From a virus, in the IMG/VR virus record IMGVR_UViG_3300032116_014939, positions 62,001 through 126,000 of that record: 64,000 nt of DNA; one strand, written 5' to 3'. Positions 19,301 through 27,723 of the stretch are shown one piece after another (positions within the stretch are counted from its first letter, which is position 1; each line of letters begins with the position of its first letter). The notes beneath the pieces were generated by a model. The model was given only the letters and a program-made list of their open reading frames with translations, ran no database searches and had not been told where the DNA came from. A program made the position numbers and the translations under genes.

Positions 19301-22300
19301 AGAACCCGATGTACCAACACTACCTGAACTACCACTAGAACCTGAACTTCCTGATGAACCACTAGAACCTGAAGTTCCAGATGTACCAGAAGAACCTGTT
19401 ATTCCAGAACTTCCACTTGAACCTGACGAGCCTGAAGACCCTGATGTACCGACACTACCACTAGAACCAGACGTTCCACTTGAACCTGTACTTCCGGATG
19501 AACCTGAACTACCTGAGGTACCCACAGAACCTGATGTTCCTGAACTACCTGAACTACCTGATGTACCCGCAGAACCTGAAGAACCACTTGTCCCCGATGT
19601 ACCTGAGCTACCACTATTACCTGAAGTTCCGCTAGTACCATTAGTACCGTCAACACCACTCAAACCTGAAGAACCCGATGTTCCAACACTACCTGAACTA
19701 CCACTACTACCACTTGACCCCGCACTTCCTGAAGAGCCACTTGTACCAGCAGTTCCTGAAGTACCAACAGAACCAGAACTACCACTTGAACCCGAAGAAC
19801 CTGATGTTCCAACACTACCAGAACTTCCTGAAGAGCCTGTACTTCCACTTGAACCTGATGTTCCTGCAGAACCAGAACTTCCTGAAGAGCCTGTGCTTCC
19901 ACTTGAACCTGATGTTCCTGAACTACCTGTTATACCACTTGAACCTGAACTTCCTGAGGAACCAGAAGAACCTGATGTTCCCGAAGAGCCAGTTAGTCCT
20001 GAACTTCCACTACTACCACTAGACCCTGTACTTCCTGAAGAACCTGAACTACCAGAAGTTCCAGATGTACCAGTACTACCTGATGTCCCTGAAGAACCAT
20101 TAACACCAGAACTTCCTGATGAACCTGTACTTCCACTACTTCCTGATGTCCCACTTGAACCTGAAGTTCCACTTGAACCTGAAGTTCCAGCAGAGCCAGA
20201 GCTACCACTTGAACCTGAGCTACCAGCACTTCCGCTTGAACCTGATGTTCCTGAGCTACCGCTTATTCCACTTGAGCCTGATGAACCAGCACTGCCACTT
20301 GAGCCTGATGAACCTGATGTTCCTGTACTACCTGATGACCCCGTACTTCCACTTGAACCAGAACTTCCAGATGTTCCAGATGAACCTGTTAAACCTGAAC
20401 TACCCGATGAACCCGAAGAACCTGTGCTACCTGACGTTCCTGAACTACCACTAGTGCCTGAAGAACCTGTGCTACCTGACGTTCCGCTAGTACCTGAACT
20501 TCCAGTTAATCCACTACTTCCAGAACTTCCACTTGAACCTGATATTCCTGAACTTCCTGATGAACCCGTACTTCCACTTGAACCTGACGAACCAGCACTA
20601 CCTGATGTACCAGAAGAACCTGTTAACCCACTTGAACCTGATGACCCTGATGAGCCTGAAGAACCCGAAGAACCCGAAGAACCCGAAGAACCCGATGTAC
20701 CACTTGAACCTGTACTTCCTGAAGAACCACTTGAGCCCGAACTTCCTGATGTACCTGAACTACCAGTAATACCACTTGACCCACTAGAACCTGAAGAGCC
20801 TGATGTACCACTAGAGCCTGAAGACCCTGATGTTCCTGAAGTTCCAACACTTCCCGAAGAACCACTTGAACCTGAAGAACCAGATGTTCCTGAAGTTCCA
20901 ACACTTCCCGAAGAACCACTTGAGCCCGATGAGCCACTTGAGCCTGAACTACCTGATGAGCCAGACGTACCTGAAGTTCCAGATGAACCTGAGCTACCTG
21001 AAGAACCACTTGTTCCTGATGAACCTGAGGTACCACTTGAACCTGAGGTTCCAGCACTACCACTACTTCCTGATGTTCCTGAACTACCACTTGTACCAGA
21101 ACTTCCTGATTCACCTGATGAACCAGAACTTCCTGAAGAACCATCCGCTCCATTATGAATCCAAGAAAATGTATATGTGCTACCACTTGTTAAATTACCA
21201 TTACAAGTAAAAGGTATGTCTAAAGTAATATCCCAATAAGGTCCATTATTAACTATAGTTAAAATTTTGTAAATACCTAATATAGGAAAATTACCAACTT
21301 CTTCAATCTGTAAATAAACTTCTTGACTTAAATTGATAGAATCTTGAATTGCGGTTAACCAATTATCATAATTAATATTATAAACATCATTATCTGCAAT
21401 AGATATATAATTTACTGAACATAACTCATTAATGTTTGTTGCAAAAAACCCTTGGTTAGGGTCATTTGGGGTAACTATAGATGATGTCCATAACCATCTA
21501 CCGCTATTAGCACCGTCATTACCACTATATCCACTTGAGCCAGATGTACCAGATGTCCCACTAGCACCATCAACACCGTTTATACCACTTGTTCCAGCAC
21601 TACCACTTGAGCCAGAGCTACCCGATGTACCCGAACTTCCTGAAGAACCGGCGGAACCTGAACTCCCTGACGTACCGCTAGTACCATCACCACCTGAAAC
21701 GGTAATACCTGTAACACTTACAACGGTACCATCACTATTATATAATTCTAAAGTGCTTGTACCTGAAAAGAACGTACCACCAGTTAATTCTGTTCCTTGA
21801 GCAAAAACTCTCCATCTCGCATCATTTCTTGATGTTCCACTAACACCTTCAATTGTTGAACCTGTCCAAGCGTTAATAAATGCCTGTCCTTCAGGTGTAT
21901 TATTTTTTACAATTGTCTCATAAGATAATTGAGTAACAGAATTAGCACTTACCGCAGCGTCCCATAAATCGTTATAGTTGTCTATTTGAAATTGGTATGC
22001 CGTTTCAGTTTCATTAACCCAAACAATCATACCTAACCTTCTTCTACCTGATGAAAAATTATCAGAGTTAAGGGTTAAATAAGTCGGCATAAATGTACCA
22101 TTACCAATTGTGATATTAATTGGGATAGTATTTGCACTAAGTTGTTGTTGTCCCTTCCCACTAAATGACAACCCTAAATTAGTAAGGTAAGCGGCTTCTT
22201 GCCAACCCCCAACATTTAAGACGTTAAAGTTGGTTCCGTATGGACTTGTTCTTGCTACACTGAAAGGTCCTGTTATTTGGGACGCACTTATTGGATTTTG

Positions 22301-22315
22301 ATACGGTATTGCCAT
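16319..22315 (-). CDS. Giant collagen-like tail fibre (1998 aa)
   Basis: Residues ~1-190 are an N-terminal module shared with the 1370-aa fibre: MAIPYQNPIS against MSFPYKNPIS, and the common NxSSGRRRLGM motif. It is probably the attachment domain to the tail. A short collagen-like block follows at ~208-266, then a globular insert (~267-388; GRWLWTSSIVTPNDPNQGFF). A long Gly-Ser-Ser/Gly-Thr-Ser array spans ~390-1845, and a C-terminal domain of ~150 residues (GTGFNTIANPADYRILTASG to the end) also has a relative in the 1370-aa fibre. The protein lacks the beta-helix units of the 2636-aa fibre. Length, modularity and position indicate a long host-contact fibre. It ends at a clear terminator. Confidence 0.8.
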   Translation of the reverse strand: MAIPYQNPISASQITGPFSVARTSPYGTNFNVLNVGGWQEAAYLTNLGLSFSGKGQQQLSANTIPINITIGNGTFMPTYLTLNSDNFSSGRRRLGMIVWVNETETAYQFQIDNYNDLWDAAVSANSVTQLSYETIVKNNTPEGQAFINAWTGSTIEGVSGTSRNDARWRVFAQGTELTGGTFFSGTSTLELYNSDGTVVSVTGITVSGGDGTSGTSGSSGSAGSSGSSGTSGSSGSSGSAGTSGINGVDGASGTSGTSGSSGYSGNDGANSGRWLWTSSIVTPNDPNQGFFATNINELCSVNYISIADNDVYNINYDNWLTAIQDSINLSQEVYLQIEEVGNFPILGIYKILTIVNNGPYWDITLDIPFTCNGNLTSGSTYTFSWIHNGADGSSGSSGSSGESGSSGTSGSSGTSGSSGSAGTSGSSGTSGSSGTSGSSGSSGSSGTSGTSGSSGSSGSSGSSGSSGSSGSVGTSGTSGSSGSSGSSGSVGTSGTSGSSGSSGTSGSSGSSGSSGITGSSGTSGSSGSSGSSGSTGSSGTSGSSGSSGSSGSSGSSGSSGSSGLTGSSGTSGSAGSSGSSGSTGSSGSSGISGSSGSSGSSGLTGSSGTSGTSGSTGSSGTSGSSGTSGSTGSSGSSGSSGLTGSSGTSGSSGSSGSTGSSGSTGTSGSSGSSGSAGSSGSSGISGSSGTSGSSGSAGSSGSSGSSGSAGTSGSSGTSGSSGTSGSSGSTGSSGSSGVNGSSGTSGSTGTSGTSGSSGSSGSTGSSGSSGSSGLTGSSGTSGSSGSSGSSGSSGITGSSGTSGSSGSTGSSGSSGSAGTSGSSGSTGSSGSSGSVGTSGSSGSSGSSGSVGTSGTAGTSGSSGSAGSSGSSGSSGSVGTSGSSGLSGVDGTNGTSGTSGNSGSSGTSGTSGSSGSAGTSGSSGSSGTSGSVGTSGSSGSSGSTGSSGTSGSSGSVGTSGSSGSSGSSGSSGITGSSGTSGTSGSSGSSGSSGSSGSSGSVGTSGSSGSSGSSGSTGTSGSSGSSGSTGSSGTSGSSGSVGTSGSSGSSGSSGSSGSSGSSGSSGTSGSVGTSGSSGSSGLTGSSGTSGSSGSSGSSGSVGTSGTSGSSGSSGSSGSTGSSGTSGSSGSSGSSGLTGSSGTSGSSGSSGSVGTSGSSGSSGSVGTSGSSGSSGSSGSVGTSGSAGTSGSSGSSGSSGSTGSSGTSGSTGTSGSSGSSGSSGSSGSSGSVGTSGSSGSSGTSGSTGSSGSSGSSGTSGSSGSAGSSGSSGSTGTSGSSGSVGTSGSSGSSGSSGSSGLTGSSGTSGSSGSSGSTGSSGSSGTSGSSGSSGSSGSSGSVGTSGSAGTSGSSGTSGSSGSTGTSGSSGSSGSVGTSGSSGSSGSVGTSGSSGSSGSSGSSGLTGSSGTSGSSGSSGSSGSSGSTGTSGSTGTSGSSGSSGSSGSVGTSGSSGTSGSSGSSGSSGSSGLTGSSGTSGSSGSSGSVGTSGSSGSSGSSGTSGSSGSSGSSGSSGSSGSVGTSGSSGTSGSSGSSGSSGSSGSVGTSGSSGSSGTSGSTGSSGTSGSSGSSGSSGTSGSSGSSGSSGSSGSVGTSGSSGTSGSSGSSGSSGSSGSSGSVGTSGTSGSSGSSGSSGSSGSAGTSGTSGSSGSSGSSGSSGSSGSTGTSGSSGSSGSVGTSGSSGISGSSGTSGSSGSSGSSGSVGTSGSSGTSGSSGSSGSSGSSGSVGTSGSSGSVGTSGSSGSSGSSGTSGSSGSSGTSGSSGSSGSTGTSGSSGTSGSSGSSGSSGSSGTSGSSGSSGSSGSSGSSGSSGTSGSSGTSGSSGTSGSSGSSGSSGSSGTSGSSGSAGTSGTGFNTIANPADYRILTASGTSTNSAIAQSKLTFDGTTLGITGDTVEYGKQSLTSCSGTSITASTRICSFSTSLGRSAIFDYWVNNPTTTATRGGQVMSIWDTSNATYVDISTPDLNDSTLGIELRVTVSGGNVEFWADVNKGSWNISISTRITI
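16785..21145 (-). repeat. 9-bp-periodic collagen-like coding repeat array
   Basis: About 4.4 kb of (Gly-X-Y)n coding DNA, mostly SSG and TSG triplets with scattered SVG, SAG, LTG and ITG. A perfect short run of the nonamer CCCGAAGAA (plus strand) occurs at about 20655-20695; elsewhere the synonymous codons are mixed. Confidence 0.9.
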
Positions 22316-22343
22316 TTTGTTACTTACTAATAATTATCTTTTT

Positions 22344-23549
22344 TTAGGTTTTATATACCCCTTTGAAGTAGTAATTATTTTTATCAGGAAGTTTTGGTGG
22401 TAACAATCCGTCATTAGATAAGTATAAAATTCTATATGTTCCCGCAGGTATTGAACCACCTGAGGTTATAACATCCCCAACCGAAATTTTAGGGTCAGGA
22501 GTTGCTAAAATGTCAAAGTCACAAGGTTGTGACTGATAGCCCACATTTACACTCATATTATTCAAAGTTCCTCCGACACCATCAAGTGGTATCCAAATCG
22601 TATACATGTACTGTAAACTAGTATTAATATCACTATTATTAACTTCAATAGTTTCAAATGTGTATTGGTTAATCAAACATCCAAAACTATCTTTAATCGT
22701 ACTTGGGAACTGATTTAAAGCACCTTTTAAGTTTGTAGGTTGTACAAAGTTTCCTGTTCCACCTGTAAATCCTGAGTATGATGCGTATTTGTTCATCATA
22801 TAACTGTAATTTGGACTTGTTGGTAATGGAAGCGCTCCTGAATTACCCCATCCGTACCAACTAACATTAGTGTCAGGTGTTACACCATCCGCTAAGTAAT
22901 ACATATAACTTCCTAATCCAAACAACGAACCACCTGCAGAAGAATCTTGAGGTTCTGCAAATACGTAAGCATAATACAAAGGTTTTGTAATAGATGGTGT
23001 TGGAGTAAATGTTGGTGTTGTAGTAACTGTTGGTGTAACAGTTTGTGTAACACTTGGTGTAAGAGATATTGTTGGTGTAACACTTGGGGTAATTGATGGT
23101 GTCGGTGTTGGTGTCGCTGGTAGAGCCGGCGCATTACAACATGGTCTATCAATAATGTAAGGATTATTAGTCGGATAAGAGTAAGAATTTAAACTAAAAC
23201 TACTTAAAACACTTATATATAATTTTTCAGGTAACGGTATGATAACAATCCCCTGAGATGACTGTTTTAAAAACTGAACTAAAAACTTACCTTCATTTTT
23301 TGTTTCTCTACTTGTGAATTGATAATTCACATAATAAGTAATATCTAAAGGATTTACTGTAGACGCACTTGTTGTAATATAACATTCTTTGGATGCAACA
23401 ATATATTTTTTATTAACTTCGTCATATACCGAAATTAAAATTGTATTACCCGAAATATTTTCATCTAAACCAAAATCACTTCTTCCGTTTTTTGATACCT
23501 CAACTTGGAAAACTGGTAACGTTGAATTTTTCTTAATAAACCATTCCAT
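22344..23549 (-). CDS. Chimeric tail/adhesin protein with Thr-Pro linker
   Basis: 401 aa from the ATG at 23549 (MEWFIKKNSTLPVFQVEV). An upstream ATG at 23576 lies in the preceding gene and is not conserved. Residues ~1-115 match the complete 122-aa protein encoded just upstream (23551-23919). A Thr/Pro-rich linker of about 45 residues ([15 protein letters not shown]) follows. The last ~220 residues resemble the C-terminal domain of the 334-aa protein at 35773-36777; both have [20 protein letters not shown], MNKYxxxSG, and a YYFKG/LYFRG end. It is a two-domain virion protein assembled from modules used elsewhere in the genome. The molecular role is unknown. Confidence 0.65.
   Translation of the reverse strand: MEWFIKKNSTLPVFQVEVSKNGRSDFGLDENISGNTILISVYDEVNKKYIVASKECYITTSASTVNPLDITYYVNYQFTSRETKNEGKFLVQFLKQSSQGIVIIPLPEKLYISVLSSFSLNSYSYPTNNPYIIDRPCCNAPALPATPTPTPSITPSVTPTISLTPSVTQTVTPTVTTTPTFTPTPSITKPLYYAYVFAEPQDSSAGGSLFGLGSYMYYLADGVTPDTNVSWYGWGNSGALPLPTSPNYSYMMNKYASYSGFTGGTGNFVQPTNLKGALNQFPSTIKDSFGCLINQYTFETIEVNNSDINTSLQYMYTIWIPLDGVGGTLNNMSVNVGYQSQPCDFDILATPDPKISVGDVITSGGSIPAGTYRILYLSNDGLLPPKLPDKNNYYFKGVYKT
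22990..23121 (-). repeat. Thr-Pro linker coding repeat
   Basis: Short imperfect repeats of the type GGTGTAACA (plus strand) encode TPT/TPS units that separate the two domains of the protein. Similar linkers lie at 30534-30680 and 36325-36555. Confidence 0.75.
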
Positions 23550-23550
23550 A

Positions 23551-23919
23551 TTAGATAGATACGTAACTATTACCAATTTTTATCGTTAGTTTTTCTCTGA
23601 TTGGTAAAATGTAAGTTCCTGTATCAGTAATAAAAACAAACTCCCCTTCATAAAGACCTTCTCTACTTGTATCACTTGAAGTGAATTTATAATAAACATA
23701 ATATTCTGTCTCAGCGTTTGGGTCAACAAATGTCTTCTCAACAAACCCTCCTTTCTTATTCAGAATCTTATATGCTCCCGTTTTAACATCTATCATGGAA
23801 AAGTAAATCAACGAGTTTTCGATTATTGACATGAACTCTGTTATGTCAGCAATACCATCTTTAACCACTTGCATTTTAAGAACAGGTAGTGTTGCACCTT
23901 TGTTAATAAAAAATTCCAT
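23551..23919 (-). CDS. Stand-alone N-terminal anchor-like module
   Basis: 122 aa, MEFFINKGATLPVLKMQVVK. It is homologous to the N-terminal ~115 residues of the next gene. Shared features include the MExFIxKxxTLPV start, the central YYVxYxFTSxxTxxEG motif and an LPxxEKLxIxI end. It appears to be a compact beta domain, perhaps an attachment module comparable to baseplate upper-protein N-terminal domains; that comparison is a guess. The gap to the next start is one base, so the two are co-translated neighbours. The TATTTAT motif at 23934-23940 lies 14 bases upstream. Confidence 0.65.
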   Translation of the reverse strand: MEFFINKGATLPVLKMQVVKDGIADITEFMSIIENSLIYFSMIDVKTGAYKILNKKGGFVEKTFVDPNAETEYYVYYKFTSSDTSREGLYEGEFVFITDTGTYILPIREKLTIKIGNSYVSI

Positions 23920-23933
23920 TAATAGTTTTTTAA

Positions 23934-23940
23934 ATAAATA
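23934..23940 (-). promoter_or_regulatory. TATTTAT motif, candidate late promoter element
   Basis: The coding strand reads TTGATATTTATTTAAAAAAC, ending 14 bases before the ATG at 23919. It follows the stop of the last glycosyltransferase gene, so it would restart transcription of tail genes. Confidence 0.4.
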
Positions 23941-23948
23941 TCAAAAAA

Positions 23949-25619
23949 TCAACATTCTTTCCTTAAATTACTATCATAATGTTCAAATCTATCATGTTCG
24001 GTAGGTGTGAGTAGTAAAATACCAGGTTTTAACTTACCTTTAATTGTGTTTTGGAAGTTGTGAGACATCAAAGTTTGTTCATATGGGTGTTGATATTTTG
24101 TCTCCAAATAACATTTATAACTCCCACTTTTAGAAAGAATAATTGGCCAGTTACATAAATAAATTTCCCCTGACGCATATGGAATACCCTTATGTGTTTT
24201 TATCTCGTTGAACTTTGTTTTTGGTGCGTTTGGGTCTAAACCATGTTGTGGTAATCTTGGGTTTTTTGGCCAATGTTGTTCTCTGAAATTTTGTGGGACA
24301 TTATACCAACTCCATTGTGTACTATTATCACCATAAAATTCTGTGAAATTTAATTTTAGGAAATCAAAGTTTTCTTTATTAACTATCTCTAAACTTTTCT
24401 GATATAGATTACTTACATATCTATTAAACCCATTTCTACACACTTCATTTTTTTGTGAGTAAAAAAACATGTCGTCCTCAAAAAATAACATATAGTCCAA
24501 CCCTGTTTCATCAAAATGTTCAGCAATCCATTGTCTTCCACCTGTAATACCTATATTATCTTTTTTAATATGTTCAAAATCATATTCTTTACAAAGTCTT
24601 AAATATTCTTCGGTTGTTGATAGGTCGGTTGAGTTATCCAATAAAAACTTTTTTGGTTTATCTAAAAAATCTCTATCGTATTCAATCATGGATTGAATTA
24701 ATGTTTCAAATTGTTTTGGTGAATTAAATGTTATTACATATAACGCAACTTTATCAATATCTAAATCGTTTTGGATTTTAACAAACTCTGTCTTTTTAAC
24801 TAAAACATCATCTTTTAAATTTTCGAAGAATTTTCCAAATAAACCGTTATAATCGATTTCAAAATAATTTATATATTCTTTTAACTTATAAACCATTATT
24901 GAAAATATTGATTCCTCAGTTCCCATGTACCCACTCGATAGTGTATCATTCAATAGATTATAATATTCACCATTCATCTGTGATATGGTTTCTTTCGGTC
25001 CACCAAAAAATCCTCCACGAGCAACTTTCTTTACATCATCTTCAGCCCATTCGTTAATCTTTGGGTATGAAAATCCGTGTATCTCATTATTAGCGTCATA
25101 TGGGAAACAAACGAATGTAAACTTATCAATATACTTACTTAAATTATTTAAAACCTTATCGTGTGTGAAATATCCTGGATGAACTGTATTTGTAAGTCCA
25201 GCATCAATCCAAAATAAAAACTCTGAATTAAATCTGTCAAAAATCCTTGCGTCGTTTAACAAAAACATTTTAGACATAACAAGAGGATTATACATTTCTA
25301 ATCTACCTTGTGTCGATTCTTTTAACCAACCTGATTGATTATACCATTCAGGGTTATTTCTAATTTCTTGTATCTTATTATAAAAGTCATTTTCAACAAA
25401 CCAACTCTTATCTCTTAAAATAAATTGAGTATTACTTTGGTCTCTTCTTTCCCAAACAAAATCCTCTAATTCTTTTTCACCAAAAATTATTAAGTTTTCC
25501 TCAACCTTTAATAGTTGTTCAAATTTTTCTAAATAATGTGAAAAAGAACGAGACCAACCTTCTTCAAGGTTTTCTCTACCAATATTCCACAATCCTGTAA
25601 CTAATGTAATATTACTCAT
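23949..25619 (-). CDS. Two-domain glycosyltransferase: HtrL/YibB-like plus GT2-like
   Basis: 556 aa. The N-terminal ~270 residues look like the HtrL/YibB (WlaTC) family: FWIDAGL at ~134-140 and GGFFGG at ~200. The 287-aa protein at 26172-27035 has the same two motifs at nearly the same spacing. The C-terminal half begins YVITFNSPKQFETLIQSM (~285), includes FLLDNSTD and, at ~378, FFEDDMFF. This is the acidic metal/nucleotide-sugar site of a GT-A (GT2-like) fold. It may add two sugars in succession, or one domain may only bind. Its ATG overlaps the stop of the preceding gene (ATGA). Donor and acceptor are unknown. Confidence 0.65.
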   Translation of the reverse strand: MSNITLVTGLWNIGRENLEEGWSRSFSHYLEKFEQLLKVEENLIIFGEKELEDFVWERRDQSNTQFILRDKSWFVENDFYNKIQEIRNNPEWYNQSGWLKESTQGRLEMYNPLVMSKMFLLNDARIFDRFNSEFLFWIDAGLTNTVHPGYFTHDKVLNNLSKYIDKFTFVCFPYDANNEIHGFSYPKINEWAEDDVKKVARGGFFGGPKETISQMNGEYYNLLNDTLSSGYMGTEESIFSIMVYKLKEYINYFEIDYNGLFGKFFENLKDDVLVKKTEFVKIQNDLDIDKVALYVITFNSPKQFETLIQSMIEYDRDFLDKPKKFLLDNSTDLSTTEEYLRLCKEYDFEHIKKDNIGITGGRQWIAEHFDETGLDYMLFFEDDMFFYSQKNEVCRNGFNRYVSNLYQKSLEIVNKENFDFLKLNFTEFYGDNSTQWSWYNVPQNFREQHWPKNPRLPQHGLDPNAPKTKFNEIKTHKGIPYASGEIYLCNWPIILSKSGSYKCYLETKYQHPYEQTLMSHNFQNTIKGKLKPGILLLTPTEHDRFEHYDSNLRKEC

Positions 25620-26179
25620 TCTGTATCTCTAACTTTATAGATTATATAATCAACAAATTCACTTTCAAACATTTGTCCTATCTCTTCATAAAAAATAACA
25701 TCTCCAAAAACATCTTCTTGAAACATCGGTAAATTATGTGTGTTTGGAATCACACCCATACATTTACCTACATTACCTCTTGTGAAATCTTTTAATTTCC
25801 AATTAACATCACCTAACCAATTGTGTTTGAATATGTATAACTTGTTTTTATCTTTAACACTTTCTTTAATTACTTTGAATGCTTCTTCAGTGTATCTATC
25901 ATCATCATCGGCAAACATTATAAAATCACCTTCTAATGAATTAATGTTCTCATTAATTAATGGATGTCCGTATTTCCACTTTTGTTCCCCTTGATTTAAT
26001 ATATGATTAACTTTGAATTTAAACTCATATCTTGATAATACTTCTGAAACAAAGTCGTGATTAATATCAGAGATTATTGTAAAAATATCTGTTGGGTCTA
26101 ATTGGTCTTTGAATGACTCAATTAATCTTGGCAGTGTTTCTCTCCCGATTGAAGTACAAACAATATTAAGACTAAACAT
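25616..26179 (-). CDS. Small GT-A glycosyltransferase-like protein
   Basis: 187 aa. It starts MFSLNIVCTSIGRETLPRLI, a typical first strand and helix of a family-2 glycosyltransferase. At residue ~85-91 it carries FADDDDR, the acidic DxD-type metal-binding motif. The length is short for the family, covering essentially the nucleotide-sugar half, so the acceptor site may be minimal or supplied by a partner. It overlaps its neighbours at both ends (8 bases upstream, ATGA downstream), indicating co-translation. The substrate is not predictable from sequence. Confidence 0.65.
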   Translation of the reverse strand: MFSLNIVCTSIGRETLPRLIESFKDQLDPTDIFTIISDINHDFVSEVLSRYEFKFKVNHILNQGEQKWKYGHPLINENINSLEGDFIMFADDDDRYTEEAFKVIKESVKDKNKLYIFKHNWLGDVNWKLKDFTRGNVGKCMGVIPNTHNLPMFQEDVFGDVIFYEEIGQMFESEFVDYIIYKVRDTE

Positions 26180-27035
26180 AACATTTCTCCCTTACATATT
26201 TTGTTTCATCATAAATGTCTAAAATTTCTAAAAACGCTTTTTGTAAGTCTAACCAATCACCAAATTCAAAAGCGTGACATTCATCCGAATGTTTACCTGT
26301 AATAGCCGTGAGAACTTCTTGTTCACTAATAAGTTGGTTATGTGTTGTTAAGTATTGATTAAAAATGTCTAAATATCCATTTAAAATATGTCTAACTTTT
26401 TCTGATGTTCCACCGAATAGACATCCAGGAACAACCTTTAATTCAACACCAAATAGTTGATTGAATTTAGAAACTGTTTCATAGTTCATCACAATTGAAT
26501 TACCTTTCAAATGAATAAACCCGTGTTGGTTTATTTTATCAACCACCTTATCCAAAAAGTTTTTTGAATTAATTAGTGGAGCCATATAATCTCTCCACCC
26601 ATCATGACAAGACGTTCCAATCAAACCAGCATCAATCCAAAAGATATTATCACAATCATGTGATTCATCAATTAAGAATTTAAGTTTATTTAAAACAACT
26701 TCTAAATAATTGTTAACACAATAAATTCTATCATAGTTAATTCCACCCGATAATTCTTGAGTTCTAATTCTATCAATTAATTCACAAGTTTCAGAAGTAT
26801 TTAATTCTTTAAATTTAAATTCAACATTTGGAAAATTAAATTCATACTTTAAATTGAACTTATCATATGAATTTTGGTCAGTATAAATTACGTAACGATA
26901 TTCAGGATAAATTATGTTTTTAATTGTTGCAACCAATAATGAAAAATTTTTATATCTCTCACTATTAATTCCTTCAACATATTTTAATTCATAAATCGCC
27001 GAAATTATTTTAGTACCATTTGTCATGTTCTGCAT
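26172..27035 (-). CDS. HtrL/YibB-like putative glycosyltransferase
   Basis: 287 aa. FWIDAGL at ~130 and GCLFGGTSEKV at ~200 match the equivalent motifs in the N-terminal half of the 556-aa protein, so the two are paralogues. The HtrL/YibB family is associated with surface-polysaccharide loci and is thought to be GT-A-like. The start is MQNMTNG; ATG codons at residues 1 and 4 both lie inside the end of the preceding gene, giving a 17- to 26-base overlap. It is the middle gene of a five-gene cluster. Enzyme activity is inferred from family and context. Confidence 0.6.
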   Translation of the reverse strand: MQNMTNGTKIISAIYELKYVEGINSERYKNFSLLVATIKNIIYPEYRYVIYTDQNSYDKFNLKYEFNFPNVEFKFKELNTSETCELIDRIRTQELSGGINYDRIYCVNNYLEVVLNKLKFLIDESHDCDNIFWIDAGLIGTSCHDGWRDYMAPLINSKNFLDKVVDKINQHGFIHLKGNSIVMNYETVSKFNQLFGVELKVVPGCLFGGTSEKVRHILNGYLDIFNQYLTTHNQLISEQEVLTAITGKHSDECHAFEFGDWLDLQKAFLEILDIYDETKYVREKCYV

Positions 27036-27720
27036 ATATTATATTTGATGCTTTATAAGCATTATTTTTTATTTCAATTCCATTCAATAATGCCGAGAAA
27101 CACATCTCATCTATGTTACCAGCGGGTATGTTTCTTAAACCTTTTTCTTTTTTATATTCAATACACTTGTCCCAAGTATCTAAAAAACTATTAAACTTAT
27201 CTTCATCAATACTCAAGTATTGAATACAATCTTCAGGCATAACCTCCAACTTATCTTTATCAACCTCATGATTGAAATACTTTTCATACTCAAGTAATCG
27301 TCTACCTAATTCACTATTGGTATGAACTTGTTCGTTAAAATTATATGTTACAGGCCCTGATAAACAATTTTCATCAAACGCCCCCAAAATCTTTTCTTGA
27401 TTAAAAAAAGATGGGTTAACTCTCATATCACAATCAACTAATATGATTTTAGTAAAACCAATACTTAAAGCAGCTCTTAACGAATATCTTTTAACTGAAA
27501 AATCAAAGTCATAGTAGTTTTTAGCATACTCCAAATAATTTGGATTAAAATCATTAATGTTAAAAGTGTGGACAAATTCTTGATTATTAATCTTACTTGG
27601 GTCATCAGTAATGACAACCAAATTTGTTTTATAATCTGATTCTATGATATCACCAATAAATCTATTAACTTGGTTATAATATCTTTCACCAAAACAAAAA
27701 GTAGCAAATGTAAATTTCAT
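27010..27720 (-). CDS. GT-A-like glycosyltransferase
   Basis: 236 aa. The start MKFTFATFCFGERYYNQVNR, the KRYSLRAALSIGFTKIILVDCDMR segment (shown in pieces: ALSIGFTKIILVDCDMR at ~80-96) and its DxD motif are typical of nucleotide-sugar-dependent GT-A enzymes. The remainder, with CLSGPVTYNF and a C-terminal KASNIIYAEHDKWY, would form the acceptor side. It starts 3 bases after the GT60-like gene. The exact family is not recognised; it could belong to the glycogenin/GT8-like or an unassigned phage group. No signal peptide is present, so it would act in the host cytoplasm. Confidence 0.6.
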   Translation of the reverse strand: MKFTFATFCFGERYYNQVNRFIGDIIESDYKTNLVVITDDPSKINNQEFVHTFNINDFNPNYLEYAKNYYDFDFSVKRYSLRAALSIGFTKIILVDCDMRVNPSFFNQEKILGAFDENCLSGPVTYNFNEQVHTNSELGRRLLEYEKYFNHEVDKDKLEVMPEDCIQYLSIDEDKFNSFLDTWDKCIEYKKEKGLRNIPAGNIDEMCFSALLNGIEIKNNAYKASNIIYAEHDKWY

Positions 27721-27723
27721 ATC

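Noticed and set aside
8335-21145. Possible CRISPR-like arrays because of the dense short repeats
   Set aside because: Repeats are 9 bp, in frame, with no unique spacers and no cas genes; they encode collagen-like protein.
16773-21158. 1461-codon plus-strand ORF of the same type
   Set aside because: Same explanation: openness follows from the 9-bp repeat of the sense gene at 16319-22315.
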